A stretch of DNA of 64,000 bases from an uncultured SAR116 cluster alpha proteobacterium (lineage in GTDB: Bacteria > Pseudomonadota > Alphaproteobacteria > Puniceispirillales > Puniceispirillaceae). A model generated the notes under the pieces. The model worked only from the letters and a program-made list of their open reading frames with translations. It did not search any database and was not told the DNA's origin. The position numbers and the translations under genes are program-made. The DNA is taken from contig CACHXC010000003.1 of NCBI GenBank assembly GCA_902583715.1, positions 54,115-118,114 of the forward strand. Direction: 5' to 3'. How positions within the stretch are numbered: position 1 is the stretch's first letter; every line of letters begins with the position of its first letter. Shown here one piece after another: positions 32,080 to 40,450 of the stretch.

Positions 32080-33426
32080 ATGAGTGATAAGAAACAAAAT
32101 GCAATCCCACAGACTGTTCCTGTGCAGTCTTCGACTTTCTCGCAAACGATAAATGCTGAAATTCGCCGGGCCGCGGCAACGGGCATTTATGATATTCGCG
32201 GTGGTGGTGCTAAACGCAATGTGCCGCATTTCGATGACCTATTGTTTTTGGGCGCGTCAATTTCACGTTACCCGCTGGAAGGCTATCGCGAAAAATGTGA
32301 AACCAATGTCACTTTGGGCAGCAGATTTGCGAAAAATCCCATTGAAATCGATATCCCAATAACAATTGCCGGTATGAGTTTTGGATCGTTATCCGGAGGC
32401 GCAAAAGAGGCTCTCGGCCGGGGCGCTAGTATGGCTGGCACATCAACTACCACGGGTGATGGCGGCATGACTGTTGAAGAACGTGGTCATTCCAGCAAGT
32501 TAGTGTACCAATATCTGCCATCGCGTTATGGCATGAACCCAGATGATCTGCGTAAGGCGGACGCTATCGAAGTTGTAGTTGGCCAAGGCGCAAAACCAGG
32601 CGGCGGCGGTATGTTGCTGGGACAAAAAATTTCTGATCGGGTGGCTCAAATGCGTAATCTGCCGAAAGGCATTGACCAGCGGTCTGCCTGTCGTCATCCC
32701 GACTGGACTGGCCCAGACGACATGGAAATTAAAATTCTTGAGCTACGCGAAATTACTGGCTGGCGTGTGCCAATCTACGTCAAAGTTGGTGGGGCGCGCC
32801 CGTATTTTGACACTACGCTGGCGGTCAAGGCTGGCGCCGATGTTGTTGTTCTTGACGGGATGCAAGGTGGTACCGCGGCAACGCAAGATGTGTTCATAGA
32901 ACATGTCGGACAGCCAATTCTAGCCTGTATTCGCGAAGCGGTCCGAGCGTTGCAAGATCTTGATATGCATCGTGAGGTACAGTTGATTGTGTCGGGCGGT
33001 GTGCGGACCGGTGCGGATGTCGCAAAATGCATGGCACTTGGCGCTGATGCAGTATCGATTGGCACTGCGGCATTAATCGCGCTCGGTGATAATGATCCAT
33101 GTTGGGAAGCCGAGTATCAAAAGCTTGGCACCACCGCGGGTGCGTATGATGACTGGCACGAAGGTCAAGACCCAGCAGGTATCACAACCCAAGACCCTGA
33201 ACTAATGAAACGGTTTGATCCGATTGAGGGTGGGCGCCGCTTGAATAATTATCTGAAAGTGATGACGCTAGAGGCACAGACCATTGCTAGAGCATGTGGA
33301 AAAAGTCATGTGCATAACCTTGAACCTGAGGATTTATGTGCGCTAACGTTGGAAGCGGCAGCGATGGCAAAAGTACCGTTAGCTGGCACTAACTGGTGGC
33401 CGGGAAAGCCAGGCTCATCATACTAG
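32080..33426 (+). CDS. mgsC: N-methylglutamate synthase subunit C, FMN-binding glutamate synthase-like
   Basis: A 448-residue protein of the FMN-binding glutamate synthase family (TIM barrel). M-S-F-G-S-L-S, V-K-V-G, D-G-M-Q-G-G-T-A-A and S-G-G-V-R-T-G-A-D are the FMN and substrate loops. The clustered cysteine motif that holds the 3Fe-4S centre in classical GltB is not seen; only an isolated Cys occurs near G-D-N-D-P-C-W. This seems usual for the GlxD/MgsC branch. It begins 14 bases after mgsB. It should be the catalytic subunit that adds the amine to 2-oxoglutarate. Confidence 0.87.
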   Translation: MSDKKQNAIPQTVPVQSSTFSQTINAEIRRAAATGIYDIRGGGAKRNVPHFDDLLFLGASISRYPLEGYREKCETNVTLGSRFAKNPIEIDIPITIAGMSFGSLSGGAKEALGRGASMAGTSTTTGDGGMTVEERGHSSKLVYQYLPSRYGMNPDDLRKADAIEVVVGQGAKPGGGGMLLGQKISDRVAQMRNLPKGIDQRSACRHPDWTGPDDMEIKILELREITGWRVPIYVKVGGARPYFDTTLAVKAGADVVVLDGMQGGTAATQDVFIEHVGQPILACIREAVRALQDLDMHREVQLIVSGGVRTGADVAKCMALGADAVSIGTAALIALGDNDPCWEAEYQKLGTTAGAYDDWHEGQDPAGITTQDPELMKRFDPIEGGRRLNNYLKVMTLEAQTIARACGKSHVHNLEPEDLCALTLEAAAMAKVPLAGTNWWPGKPGSSY

Positions 33427-33490
33427 TTGGACCGTTTAGAATTACACAGTTACAAACACAAGAATAACGCTGCAAACATGGAGACTCAAA

Positions 33491-34825
33491 ATGACAGTTG
33501 ATCTCGCATCTTATGCCAAAGAAAAGGGTATTAAATATTTTATGATCTCGTTCACCGACTTGTTCGGAGGACAACGTGCAAAATTGGTGCCGGCACAAGC
33601 TATTGCCGAAATGCAGGAGGAAGGGGCTGGATTTGCCGGGTTTGCGGCATGGCTGGATTTTACGCCAGCTCATCCAGATATGCTGGCGGTGCCTGATCCG
33701 ACATCGGTTATTAAACTGCCATGGCAACCAGATGTCGCGTGGGTCGCGGCGAATTGCGTGATGGAAGGTGAAGAGGTTGATCAGGCTCCGCGCAATGTGT
33801 TGCAGCGTCTGATTGACGAGGCTGCCACTGAAGACATGCATGTAAAAACTGGGGTGGAGGCTGAGTATTTTCTGCTGACGCCTGATGGTAACCAAATTTC
33901 TGACCCATATGATACAGCTGAAAAGCCATGCTATGACCAGCAGGCTGTGATGCGCCGGTATGATGTGGTCAAAGAAATTTGTGATTACATGCTCGATCTT
34001 GGGTGGGGTCCGTATCAAAATGACCATGAAGATGCTAATGGCCAGTTTGAAATGAACTGGGAATTTGATGACGCCATGGCTACAGCTGATAAACACAGCT
34101 TCTTTAAATTTATGACAAAATCGGTTGCTGAAAAGCATGGATATCGTGCCACTTTTATGCCAAAGCCAATTGCCGGACTGACCGGTAATGGTTGTCACGT
34201 CCACATCTCGGTGTGGGACAAACCGGGAGTTGCAGCCAAAAAGAATGTGTTTGCAACCGCTCCATCATCTGAAAACCAAGCGTCAGAACTTGGCTTGTCA
34301 GAAAATGGCCGCCACTTCCTTGGTGGCATAATGAATCACGCCAGTGCGCTTGCGGCGATTACCAACCCGACGGTCAATAGCTATAAGAGGATCAACGCTC
34401 CGCGCACAATGTCTGGGGCCACCTGGGCGCCAAATACGGTGACGTGGACTGGCAATAATAGAACACATATGGTACGAGTGCCTGGACCTGGCCGATTTGA
34501 ATTACGTTTGGCAGATGGTGCGGCAAATCCATACTTGTTGCAGGCTGTAATTATAGCTGCCGGTCTTGATGGGGTGCGAAGAAAGTTAGAACCGGGTAAA
34601 AGGCACGATATTGATATGTATGCACAAGGCCATACCGTCAGAGGCGCACCAAAATTGCCTTTAAACCTGCTCGACGCATTGCGTGAATATGACAAAGACA
34701 AATCACTCAAAGCGGCGATGGGGGATGAATTTTCAGCAGCCTACCTTAAATTGAAGCAACAAGAATGGAACTCATTTGTCTCTCATTTCACGCAATGGGA
34801 AAAAGATAACACTTTGGATATTTAA
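33491..34825 (+). CDS. gmaS: Gamma-glutamylmethylamide synthetase (type III glutamine synthetase family)
   Basis: A 444-residue glutamine synthetase-fold ligase. The beta-grasp region has F-T-D-L-F-G-G-Q-R-A-K. The catalytic core has E-A-E-Y-F and N-G-Q-F-E-M-N-W for metal and glutamate, N-G-C-H-V-H-I-S for ATP, and N-S-Y-K-R with P-G-P-G-R-F-E-L-R. The stretch GAGFAGFAAWLD and the DFTPAHPDMLAVPDP block are typical of GmaS/GlnT rather than assimilatory GlnA. It condenses methylamine and glutamate using ATP to gamma-glutamylmethylamide, the substrate for MgsABC. It is 64 bases after mgsC and surely in the same operon. Confidence 0.87.
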   Translation: MTVDLASYAKEKGIKYFMISFTDLFGGQRAKLVPAQAIAEMQEEGAGFAGFAAWLDFTPAHPDMLAVPDPTSVIKLPWQPDVAWVAANCVMEGEEVDQAPRNVLQRLIDEAATEDMHVKTGVEAEYFLLTPDGNQISDPYDTAEKPCYDQQAVMRRYDVVKEICDYMLDLGWGPYQNDHEDANGQFEMNWEFDDAMATADKHSFFKFMTKSVAEKHGYRATFMPKPIAGLTGNGCHVHISVWDKPGVAAKKNVFATAPSSENQASELGLSENGRHFLGGIMNHASALAAITNPTVNSYKRINAPRTMSGATWAPNTVTWTGNNRTHMVRVPGPGRFELRLADGAANPYLLQAVIIAAGLDGVRRKLEPGKRHDIDMYAQGHTVRGAPKLPLNLLDALREYDKDKSLKAAMGDEFSAAYLKLKQQEWNSFVSHFTQWEKDNTLDI

Positions 34826-34829
34826 TCTG

Positions 34830-34861
34830 GTGGCCTCAGAGAAATGAAATAAAGGGGCCAC
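34830..34861 (+). promoter_or_regulatory. Hairpin overlapping the ribosome-binding site of the GlcG-like gene
   Basis: GTGGCC at 34830-34835 can pair with GGCCAC at 34856-34861 across a 20-base A-rich loop. The right arm overlaps the AGGGG ribosome site (34853-34857) and ends just before ATG 34863, so folding would hide it. This could lower translation of the downstream gene relative to gmaS. Confidence 0.4.
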
Positions 34862-34862
34862 A

Positions 34863-35357
34863 ATGATGAAGTTGAAACCCAGCCTGACGCTCGAAGTTGC
34901 TAGCATTATCATGGATAGTGCGTTGGTATATGGCCGTTCTGAAAACATGTTGCCGATGACCATTGTGATACTTGATGCCGGGGGCAAAATGATTGCCAGC
35001 AAAAGTGAAGACGGGTCAGGCATCATGCGGTTTGATATTGCACGCGGCAAGGCGTGGGGGGCGCTTGGTATGGGCATATCCAGCCGCTTGATCCGCGACC
35101 GCTTGTCTGCCCGCCCTACCTTTGTCACGTCACTGGCGGCAGTCGCTGATGGCCAGTTTGTGCCGGTGCCCGGGGGCGTTTTGATTGAAGGCGCCGACGG
35201 GTTTGCAATTGGTGCGATTGGTATCAGTGGAGACACGTCGGAAAAAGATGAATATTGCGCCATTCGTGCGGTGCAAGACGCTGGCTTACGCGCTGAACCG
35301 GCCGAAATAGATCCTCAGTGGCAATCATCCAGCCTGTCTGATCATGAAGATGAATAA
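34863..35357 (+). CDS. GlcG/HbpS family protein
   Basis: A 164-residue member of the GlcG/HbpS family: a helix with A-S-I-I-M-D-S-A, the strand T-I-V-I-L-D-A-G-G, the A-R-G-K-A-W-G-A-L-G segment and a late G-G-V-L-I-E-G with G-A-I-G-I-S-G-D. It is longer than the 137-residue homologue at 8225, with an acidic C-terminal tail. It is 37 bases after gmaS, in the same direction, with its ribosome site inside a hairpin. Role unknown; family members bind small ligands such as heme. Confidence 0.78.
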   Translation: MMKLKPSLTLEVASIIMDSALVYGRSENMLPMTIVILDAGGKMIASKSEDGSGIMRFDIARGKAWGALGMGISSRLIRDRLSARPTFVTSLAAVADGQFVPVPGGVLIEGADGFAIGAIGISGDTSEKDEYCAIRAVQDAGLRAEPAEIDPQWQSSSLSDHEDE

Positions 35358-35390
35358 AGCTGATGATGCGGACAAAAACGTCCTCGCCCG

Positions 35391-36248
35391 CTAGATTGCT
35401 TTTACTGGGTTGGACAATAGCCCGATTTTTTCAATCTCAACCTCAACAACATCACCATCTCGCATCCACAATGGGGGTTTACGGCCATGCCCCACGCCAG
35501 ATGGCGTCCCCATTATCACAATATCACCGGCATCGAGTGTCATGGCTTCGGTGATATAAACAAGCGTCTCAACGACATTGAAAATCATCATATCGGTGGT
35601 GCTTGACTGCACCGTCTGGCCATTTAGACGGCATTCAATTTTTAAGCCACCAGCGGCGGGTGGCAGTTCATCTGGGGTAACCAAAAGTGGGCCAAAGGGA
35701 CCTGTCTGGTCAAAATTTTTGCCCATAGTCCATTGAATGGTATGGCGTTGATATTCACGCACCGAACCATCATTAAAACAGCTATAGCCAGCAATCACAT
35801 TAAGCGCATTATCAGTTGTAAGATGTTTGCATTTTTGTCCGATAATGACGGCCAGTTCAGCTTCATAATCCATTGTGTTTGACATGCGGGGGGCAAGAAT
35901 TGGTTTGCGCGCCGCCACCAGCGATGTGGAACTACGCATAAAAATGGCTGGAAATGACTGTTTTTCAAAAGGACCTTCGGCAATATGATCCATATAATTC
36001 AGACCAAGACATAAAATTTTGCCGGGCGCCGCCAGGGGCAATTGCAGATCTAGATCGGCCAACTGATGGTGAACCGTGCCATCTGACTCTGCCAGAATGG
36101 CGGCGAGTTCTGCCAAGCGCTCTTTTTTGATAACCGTGCCAAGGTCGGTCGGGGCGGCGGCATCAACAAGCGAGAAATCGATCACGCCTGCATCGGTTAA
36201 CGCACCAATGCGCGGTTGGTGATCAATTGTGAAGGCAAGTAAGCGCAT
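35391..36248 (-). CDS. Fumarylacetoacetate hydrolase family protein
   Basis: A 285-residue FAH-family enzyme: G-L-N-Y-M-D-H-I, then the metal-binding E-A-E pair in D-Y-E-A-E-L-A-V-I-I-G, and T-G-P-F-G-P-L-L with I-M-G-T-P-S-G-V-G-H-G-R near the end. Family members cleave C-C bonds of 1,3-diketo acids, isomerise or decarboxylate ring-fission products, or hydrolyse acylpyruvates. The tail P-P-L-W-M-R-D-G-D resembles the group of 2-hydroxyhepta-2,4-diene-1,7-dioate isomerases. It is 24 bases downstream of a second FAH-family gene, giving a two-gene operon. Confidence 0.85.
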   Translation of the reverse strand: MRLLAFTIDHQPRIGALTDAGVIDFSLVDAAAPTDLGTVIKKERLAELAAILAESDGTVHHQLADLDLQLPLAAPGKILCLGLNYMDHIAEGPFEKQSFPAIFMRSSTSLVAARKPILAPRMSNTMDYEAELAVIIGQKCKHLTTDNALNVIAGYSCFNDGSVREYQRHTIQWTMGKNFDQTGPFGPLLVTPDELPPAAGGLKIECRLNGQTVQSSTTDMMIFNVVETLVYITEAMTLDAGDIVIMGTPSGVGHGRKPPLWMRDGDVVEVEIEKIGLLSNPVKAI

Positions 36249-36272
36249 AATTGGTCCTGTCGAATGGTTGGT

Positions 36273-36959
36273 TCACACCACAGTGACATTCAAGGAATCA
36301 AGCCCTTCGATCCGGCATTCCATGACATCACCTTTTTTTATTGGCCCAACGCCAGCCGGTGTGCCTGACATAATAAGATCACCAGAGGCAATATCGTAAA
36401 AGCGTGACAGATATGCAATTTGTTCGGGCACTTTCCATATCATCTGATTGAGATCGCCCTTTTGTCGATCCTCACCATTAACCTTTAATGAAATGGCACC
36501 AGACTCAAGATGACCAGTTTCACTGGCCGGCACCAATGGGCCCATTGGGGCTGACCGTTCAAAGGCTTTGCCGATTTCCCATGGACGCCCCATTTTTTTC
36601 ATTTCGCCTTGTAGATCACGGCGCGTCATATCAAGGCCGATGCCATAGCCAAACACATGTTGCATTGCATCAGCTTCGCTAATATTTGCGCCGCCACTTT
36701 TTAACGCAACAACCATTTCAACTTCATAATGCACATCATTTGTTTGAGGTGGGTAGGGAAACTCGCCGCTACTAATAACATTGTCACCATTTTTCTGAAA
36801 AAAGAATGGTGGTTCTTTGTCTGGGTCATGACCCATTTCAACGGCATGGTCGGCATAATTGCGTCCGATGCAATAAATACGGCGCACTGGAAAACGGGCG
36901 TTGGTCCCTTTTACTGGAAGGCTTGGTTGTGCCGGTTGAGGAATTACATAATCAGACAT
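36273..36959 (-). CDS. Fumarylacetoacetate hydrolase family protein (acyl/fumarylpyruvate hydrolase-like)
   Basis: A 228-residue FAH-family protein of the short fumarylpyruvate or acylpyruvate hydrolase type: CIGRNYADHAVEMG near the N-terminus, F-F-Q-K-N-G-D-N, H-Y-E-V-E-M-V-V-A with the metal glutamates, and M-S-G-T-P-A-G-V-G-P. AAAGGAAA precedes the ATG. It would cleave a small 2,4-dioxo acid to pyruvate and an acid. It leads the two-gene operon with 35391-36248 and is divergent from the amidinotransferase gene across 219 bases. Confidence 0.86.
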   Translation of the reverse strand: MSDYVIPQPAQPSLPVKGTNARFPVRRIYCIGRNYADHAVEMGHDPDKEPPFFFQKNGDNVISSGEFPYPPQTNDVHYEVEMVVALKSGGANISEADAMQHVFGYGIGLDMTRRDLQGEMKKMGRPWEIGKAFERSAPMGPLVPASETGHLESGAISLKVNGEDRQKGDLNQMIWKVPEQIAYLSRFYDIASGDLIMSGTPAGVGPIKKGDVMECRIEGLDSLNVTVV

Positions 36960-37178
36960 TCATCTTTTCCTTTGAGAGAGATCAGCCAAGTTCTTTTTTG
37001 ATTAAATATTGATCAGTGTCAATCTTGCGTGCAGTTTGAATCAATAAAAAGCTTTGGGAAGTGCGACTGGCTGCGTTTGGTGATGAAAGACGTTGGGACA
37101 ATAACAAATTTAGTGTATCACTCTTGCTGATTTGGTATCAGGCACCGACTATAGGGCGGTTTTTTTGGAGTAGAGATC

Positions 37179-38288
37179 ATGCCAACAATTGTGAATAGCT
37201 GGAACGAATGGGACCCTCTAAAACATGTGATTGTCGGCCGCGCCGATGATTGTCATATCCCGCCAGAGGAACCAGCGCTTGACGCCAAAGTGCCTGAAGA
37301 TAGTGATATGCGTGGCCAATGGGGACGCCGTCCGCAAGAAACCATTGATAGGGCCAATGAATTGCTCGATAATTTTGCTGCCACGCTTGAGTCGCGTGGT
37401 GTCACTGTTGACCGGCCAACGCCGATAGATTTTTCACTGCCGGCGTCCACCCCAGATTTTCACACCGAAAGCCAATTTGGCTGTATGCCGCCGCGGGATG
37501 TGCTGTTGACTGTTGGCCATGAGATTGTCGAAGCCACTATGTCATATCGCTGTCGGTGGTTTGAATATCTGTGTTACCGGCCATTATTGCAAAAATATTG
37601 GGAAGAAGACCCGCAGTTCCGTCATGAAGCCGCACCCAAACCGCGGCTGACCGATGCCGATTATCATGCTGATTATTTGTCAGAAAAAATTGGTGTTGAA
37701 AAACGCCTAAAATGGACAGCAGAAAAATTCTTTGTGACAACCGAGGAAGAGCCGTTGTTTGATGCCGCTGATGTGTTGCGTTTTGGCAAGGATTTAGTGG
37801 TTCAGCACGGATTTACAACCAACTTAAAGGGCATTGAATGGATCCGGCGGCATTTTCCTGATCACCGAGTGCATGCGGTTAATTTTCCCGGCGACCCATA
37901 TCCCATTCATATTGACGCCACCTTTACACCGCTTCGACCGGGGTTGATTTTGAACAACCCGCAACGTCGGTTGCCAGATGAGCAGAGAAAGATGTTCAAT
38001 GACAATGGGTGGGAAATTGTTGATGCGGCCCAGCCTGCGCATAATTCCCCACCAGCGCTCTGCTATTCATCTGTTTGGCTTAGCATGAATGTGCTGGTGC
38101 TTGATCCAAAAACGGTGTGTGTTGAAAAATCCGAAGTCTATCAGGCAGAGCAAATGGATAAACTGGGCATGAATGTGATTGAGGTTGATTTGCGTGATGC
38201 CTATGCCTTTGGCGGTGGCCTACATTGCTGTACCGCTGATGTGTATCGTGAAGGTGTGTGTGAGGATTATTTCTCAAAATTGGGATAA
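37179..38288 (+). CDS. Glycine amidinotransferase-like protein
   Basis: A 369-residue protein of the AGAT/StrB amidinotransferase branch. It opens with N-S-W-N-E-W-D-P-L-K-H-V-I-V-G-R. The catalytic His is in PIHIDATFTPLRPG and the nucleophile Cys350 in GGGLHCCTAD. Enzymes of this group move an amidino group from arginine to an amine such as glycine, yielding guanidinoacetate and ornithine. No signal or transit peptide is present. The acceptor in this organism is unknown. A clear ribosome site TTTGGAGTAGAG precedes the ATG. It stands alone, 167 bases before the DmdA-like gene. Confidence 0.83.
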   Translation: MPTIVNSWNEWDPLKHVIVGRADDCHIPPEEPALDAKVPEDSDMRGQWGRRPQETIDRANELLDNFAATLESRGVTVDRPTPIDFSLPASTPDFHTESQFGCMPPRDVLLTVGHEIVEATMSYRCRWFEYLCYRPLLQKYWEEDPQFRHEAAPKPRLTDADYHADYLSEKIGVEKRLKWTAEKFFVTTEEEPLFDAADVLRFGKDLVVQHGFTTNLKGIEWIRRHFPDHRVHAVNFPGDPYPIHIDATFTPLRPGLILNNPQRRLPDEQRKMFNDNGWEIVDAAQPAHNSPPALCYSSVWLSMNVLVLDPKTVCVEKSEVYQAEQMDKLGMNVIEVDLRDAYAFGGGLHCCTADVYREGVCEDYFSKLG

Positions 38289-38361
38289 CCCGGTTCGCCG
38301 CATTGCCCACCTGGGTGGGAGCACTCGGGGCGCGGCCGTTGGCCCTCAAAAAAATCAAACA

Positions 38362-38390
38362 TTGACACCCGCGTATATGGTGCGCTACCT
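38362..38390 (+). promoter_or_regulatory. Candidate promoter of the DmdA-like gene
   Basis: A perfect TTGACA at 38362-38367 is followed after 17 bases by CTACCT at 38385-38390, a spacing and -10 style seen at alphaproteobacterial housekeeping promoters. It lies 65 bases before ATG 38456. The predicted leader begins with a small hairpin (CCCGC / GTGGG). Confidence 0.5.
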
Positions 38391-38455
38391 CCCGCGTTGT
38401 GGGGTAATGCAAAGTTCACTTGTGACAATGATGAGCATACGAAGGAACTATGCGA

Positions 38456-39604
38456 ATGACACAGCAACAATCAGGTGATTTTGGATTTGGCACCCAAATC
38501 CGTAAAAGCCCATTTTTTGATGCCACGGTAAGATGGGGTGCCACTGGGTTTTCTGTATATAACCACATGTATATTCCTCGCGATTTTGGTAATCCGGAAC
38601 AGAATTTCTGGAGTCTGATCCAGACTGCAATTCTATGTGATGTTGCGGTTGAGCGTCAGGTGGAAATCACTGGGCCTGACGCGGCAAAATTTGTCCAATT
38701 TCTAACACCACGCGATTTGTCAACAATGGCTGTCGGTCAATGTAAATATGTCATTCTGACTAATCAGCATGGGGGCATTTTGAATGATCCAGTGATGCTG
38801 CGTCTTGGTGCTAATCATTTTTGGCTGTCGCTTGCTGATAGTGATGTGTTGCTCTGGGCGCAGGGCGTTGCTGTCCATGCTGGCTATGACGTCACCATCA
38901 GCGAACCTGATGTATCCCCGTTGCAATTACAGGGGCCGCACTCTGGCAAGATTATGCAAAGCTTGTTCGGGCCAAAGATTGCTGATTTGAAATATTACTG
39001 GTGCCGCCCGTTACAGCTTAATGGCATCGATTTGATTGTGTCGCGCACCGGCTGGTCAAGCGAACTTGGCTATGAGTTGTTCCTGCGCGACCATAAAGAG
39101 GGTGACCGTCTCTATGAGACCATCATGCAGGCCGGCCAGCCATTTGATTTGCGCCCGGGGCACACCTCAACAATCCGACGCATCGAAGGCGGCATGCTGT
39201 CCTATCACGCGGATATGGACATCACCACCAACCCGTTTGAATTAGACCTTGATCGCTTTGTCAATTTGGATATGGATGCTGATTTTGTTGGCAAGGATGC
39301 ATTGCGCCAGATCAAAGCGGCTGGCGTTACGCGCCAACAGATTGGCGTGGTGATTGATGGGGCCCCGCTGACCCAGCCAAATACGCGGTTTTGGGATATG
39401 ACGATTGATGGGCGGGTCATTGGCAAAATCACATCTGCTGTGTATTCGCCGCGCCTTAGGAAAAATATTGCCCTTGCCATGGTTGCTGCAGAACAGGCAG
39501 GATTAGGCACGAAATTTTTGGTGCATGCTCGCGATGGTGATCGCACGGCCGTTGCGGTTGAAAAGCCATTCTACGATCCCAAAAAATCGATTGCCAAGGG
39601 GTGA
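38456..39604 (+). CDS. dmdA: Dimethylsulfoniopropionate demethylase-like GcvT family protein (DmdA-like)
   Basis: A 382-residue GcvT-fold protein closest, by remembered sequence, to DmdA. Shared blocks are R-K-S-P-F-F-D-A-T near the N-terminus, VYNHMYIP, VERQVEITGPDA, LTPRDLS, SLADSDVLLWAQG, and R-R-I-E-G-G-M-L-S with T-N-P-F-E. DmdA transfers a methyl group from DMSP to tetrahydrofolate, giving methylmercaptopropionate. Divergent relatives in the same branch may act on other methylated compounds, so the substrate is not certain. ATG 38456 is preferred to 38450 because GAAGGA at 38441-38446 is then well spaced. A crotonase gene follows 60 bases later. Confidence 0.72.
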   Translation: MTQQQSGDFGFGTQIRKSPFFDATVRWGATGFSVYNHMYIPRDFGNPEQNFWSLIQTAILCDVAVERQVEITGPDAAKFVQFLTPRDLSTMAVGQCKYVILTNQHGGILNDPVMLRLGANHFWLSLADSDVLLWAQGVAVHAGYDVTISEPDVSPLQLQGPHSGKIMQSLFGPKIADLKYYWCRPLQLNGIDLIVSRTGWSSELGYELFLRDHKEGDRLYETIMQAGQPFDLRPGHTSTIRRIEGGMLSYHADMDITTNPFELDLDRFVNLDMDADFVGKDALRQIKAAGVTRQQIGVVIDGAPLTQPNTRFWDMTIDGRVIGKITSAVYSPRLRKNIALAMVAAEQAGLGTKFLVHARDGDRTAVAVEKPFYDPKKSIAKG

Positions 39605-39663
39605 TCCCGTGTCCGGCTATGCCGCCGGTATGATCGAGGTATGGCGATGCAAGGAGATGGTTT

Positions 39664-40449
39664 ATGCGTGATAGCGTTTTAGTTGAATGGCATGGTGCGT
39701 GGTTAGAAATCACCTTGAATCGGCCTGAAAAGCTGAACTCTTTGAATAAGGCGATGCATCTTGCCTTGCGCGACGCTTTACAGCAGGCGCATGATCAGGC
39801 CGCGCGCGCAGTGCTGATCACGGGAGCCGGGCGTGGGTTTTGTGCCGGTCAGGATCTAGGTGACAGGCGCCCGGGCGCGGCTGACTGGCCACCTGATTTG
39901 CAACAAACGCTGACAGACTATTTCAATCCGAATATCAAGCTGATCACCAGCCTGCCGGCGCCAGTGATTTGTGCTGTCAATGGTGTTGCGGCCGGCGCTG
40001 GGGCCAGCATTGCCTTGGCCTGTGATATAGTGTTGGCGGCAGAATCAGCCCGTTTCATTCAATCTTTCAGTAAGATTGGATTGGTGCCTGATGCTGGCAG
40101 TAGTTGGATCTTGCCGCGGCGTATTGGCATGGCCCGTGCCATGGGATTGGCACTGACCGCCACGCCCGTATCAGCGGCTGATGCAATGGCTTGGGGTTTG
40201 ATCTGGAAATGCTATGAAGATGCCGCGCTGTTGCCAGCCGCACAGGCATTGGCCGATCAGCTTGCCAGCGGGCCGATGGCGGCTTTGGCCGCGACCAAGA
40301 TGTTAATGCAGAGCGCCGCCACAACAGAGTTTGCAACACATCTTGAGCTTGAAGCCCGCACCCAAAAATTATGTGCCACATCACCTGATTATACTGAGGG
40401 TGTGCAGGCCTTCTTGGATAAGCGCGCCCCTCGATTTACAGGTCAGTGA
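39664..40449 (+). CDS. Enoyl-CoA hydratase/isomerase family protein
   Basis: A 261-residue crotonase. The oxyanion-hole glycines are in GRGFCAGQDLGDR and GVAAGAGASIALACD, and the acidic active-site region in KIGLVPDAGSSW. This pattern (an Asp and no second Glu) is like PaaG-type isomerases and some enoyl-CoA hydratases. It follows the DmdA-like gene by 60 bases on the same strand, which raises the possibility of a DmdD-like role on methylthioacryloyl-CoA. No DmdB is seen, so a general fatty or aromatic acid role is equally likely. It is convergent with the ABC exporter gene, 1 base apart. Confidence 0.82.
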   Translation: MRDSVLVEWHGAWLEITLNRPEKLNSLNKAMHLALRDALQQAHDQAARAVLITGAGRGFCAGQDLGDRRPGAADWPPDLQQTLTDYFNPNIKLITSLPAPVICAVNGVAAGAGASIALACDIVLAAESARFIQSFSKIGLVPDAGSSWILPRRIGMARAMGLALTATPVSAADAMAWGLIWKCYEDAALLPAAQALADQLASGPMAALAATKMLMQSAATTEFATHLELEARTQKLCATSPDYTEGVQAFLDKRAPRFTGQ

Positions 40450-40450
40450 C

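Noticed and set aside
38306..38344. Two GC-rich inverted repeats after the amidinotransferase gene, considered as terminator or riboswitch
   Set aside because: No T-run follows on the + strand, and I could not match the segment to a known riboswitch such as SAM-II, SAM-V or SAH. Only the downstream promoter is kept.
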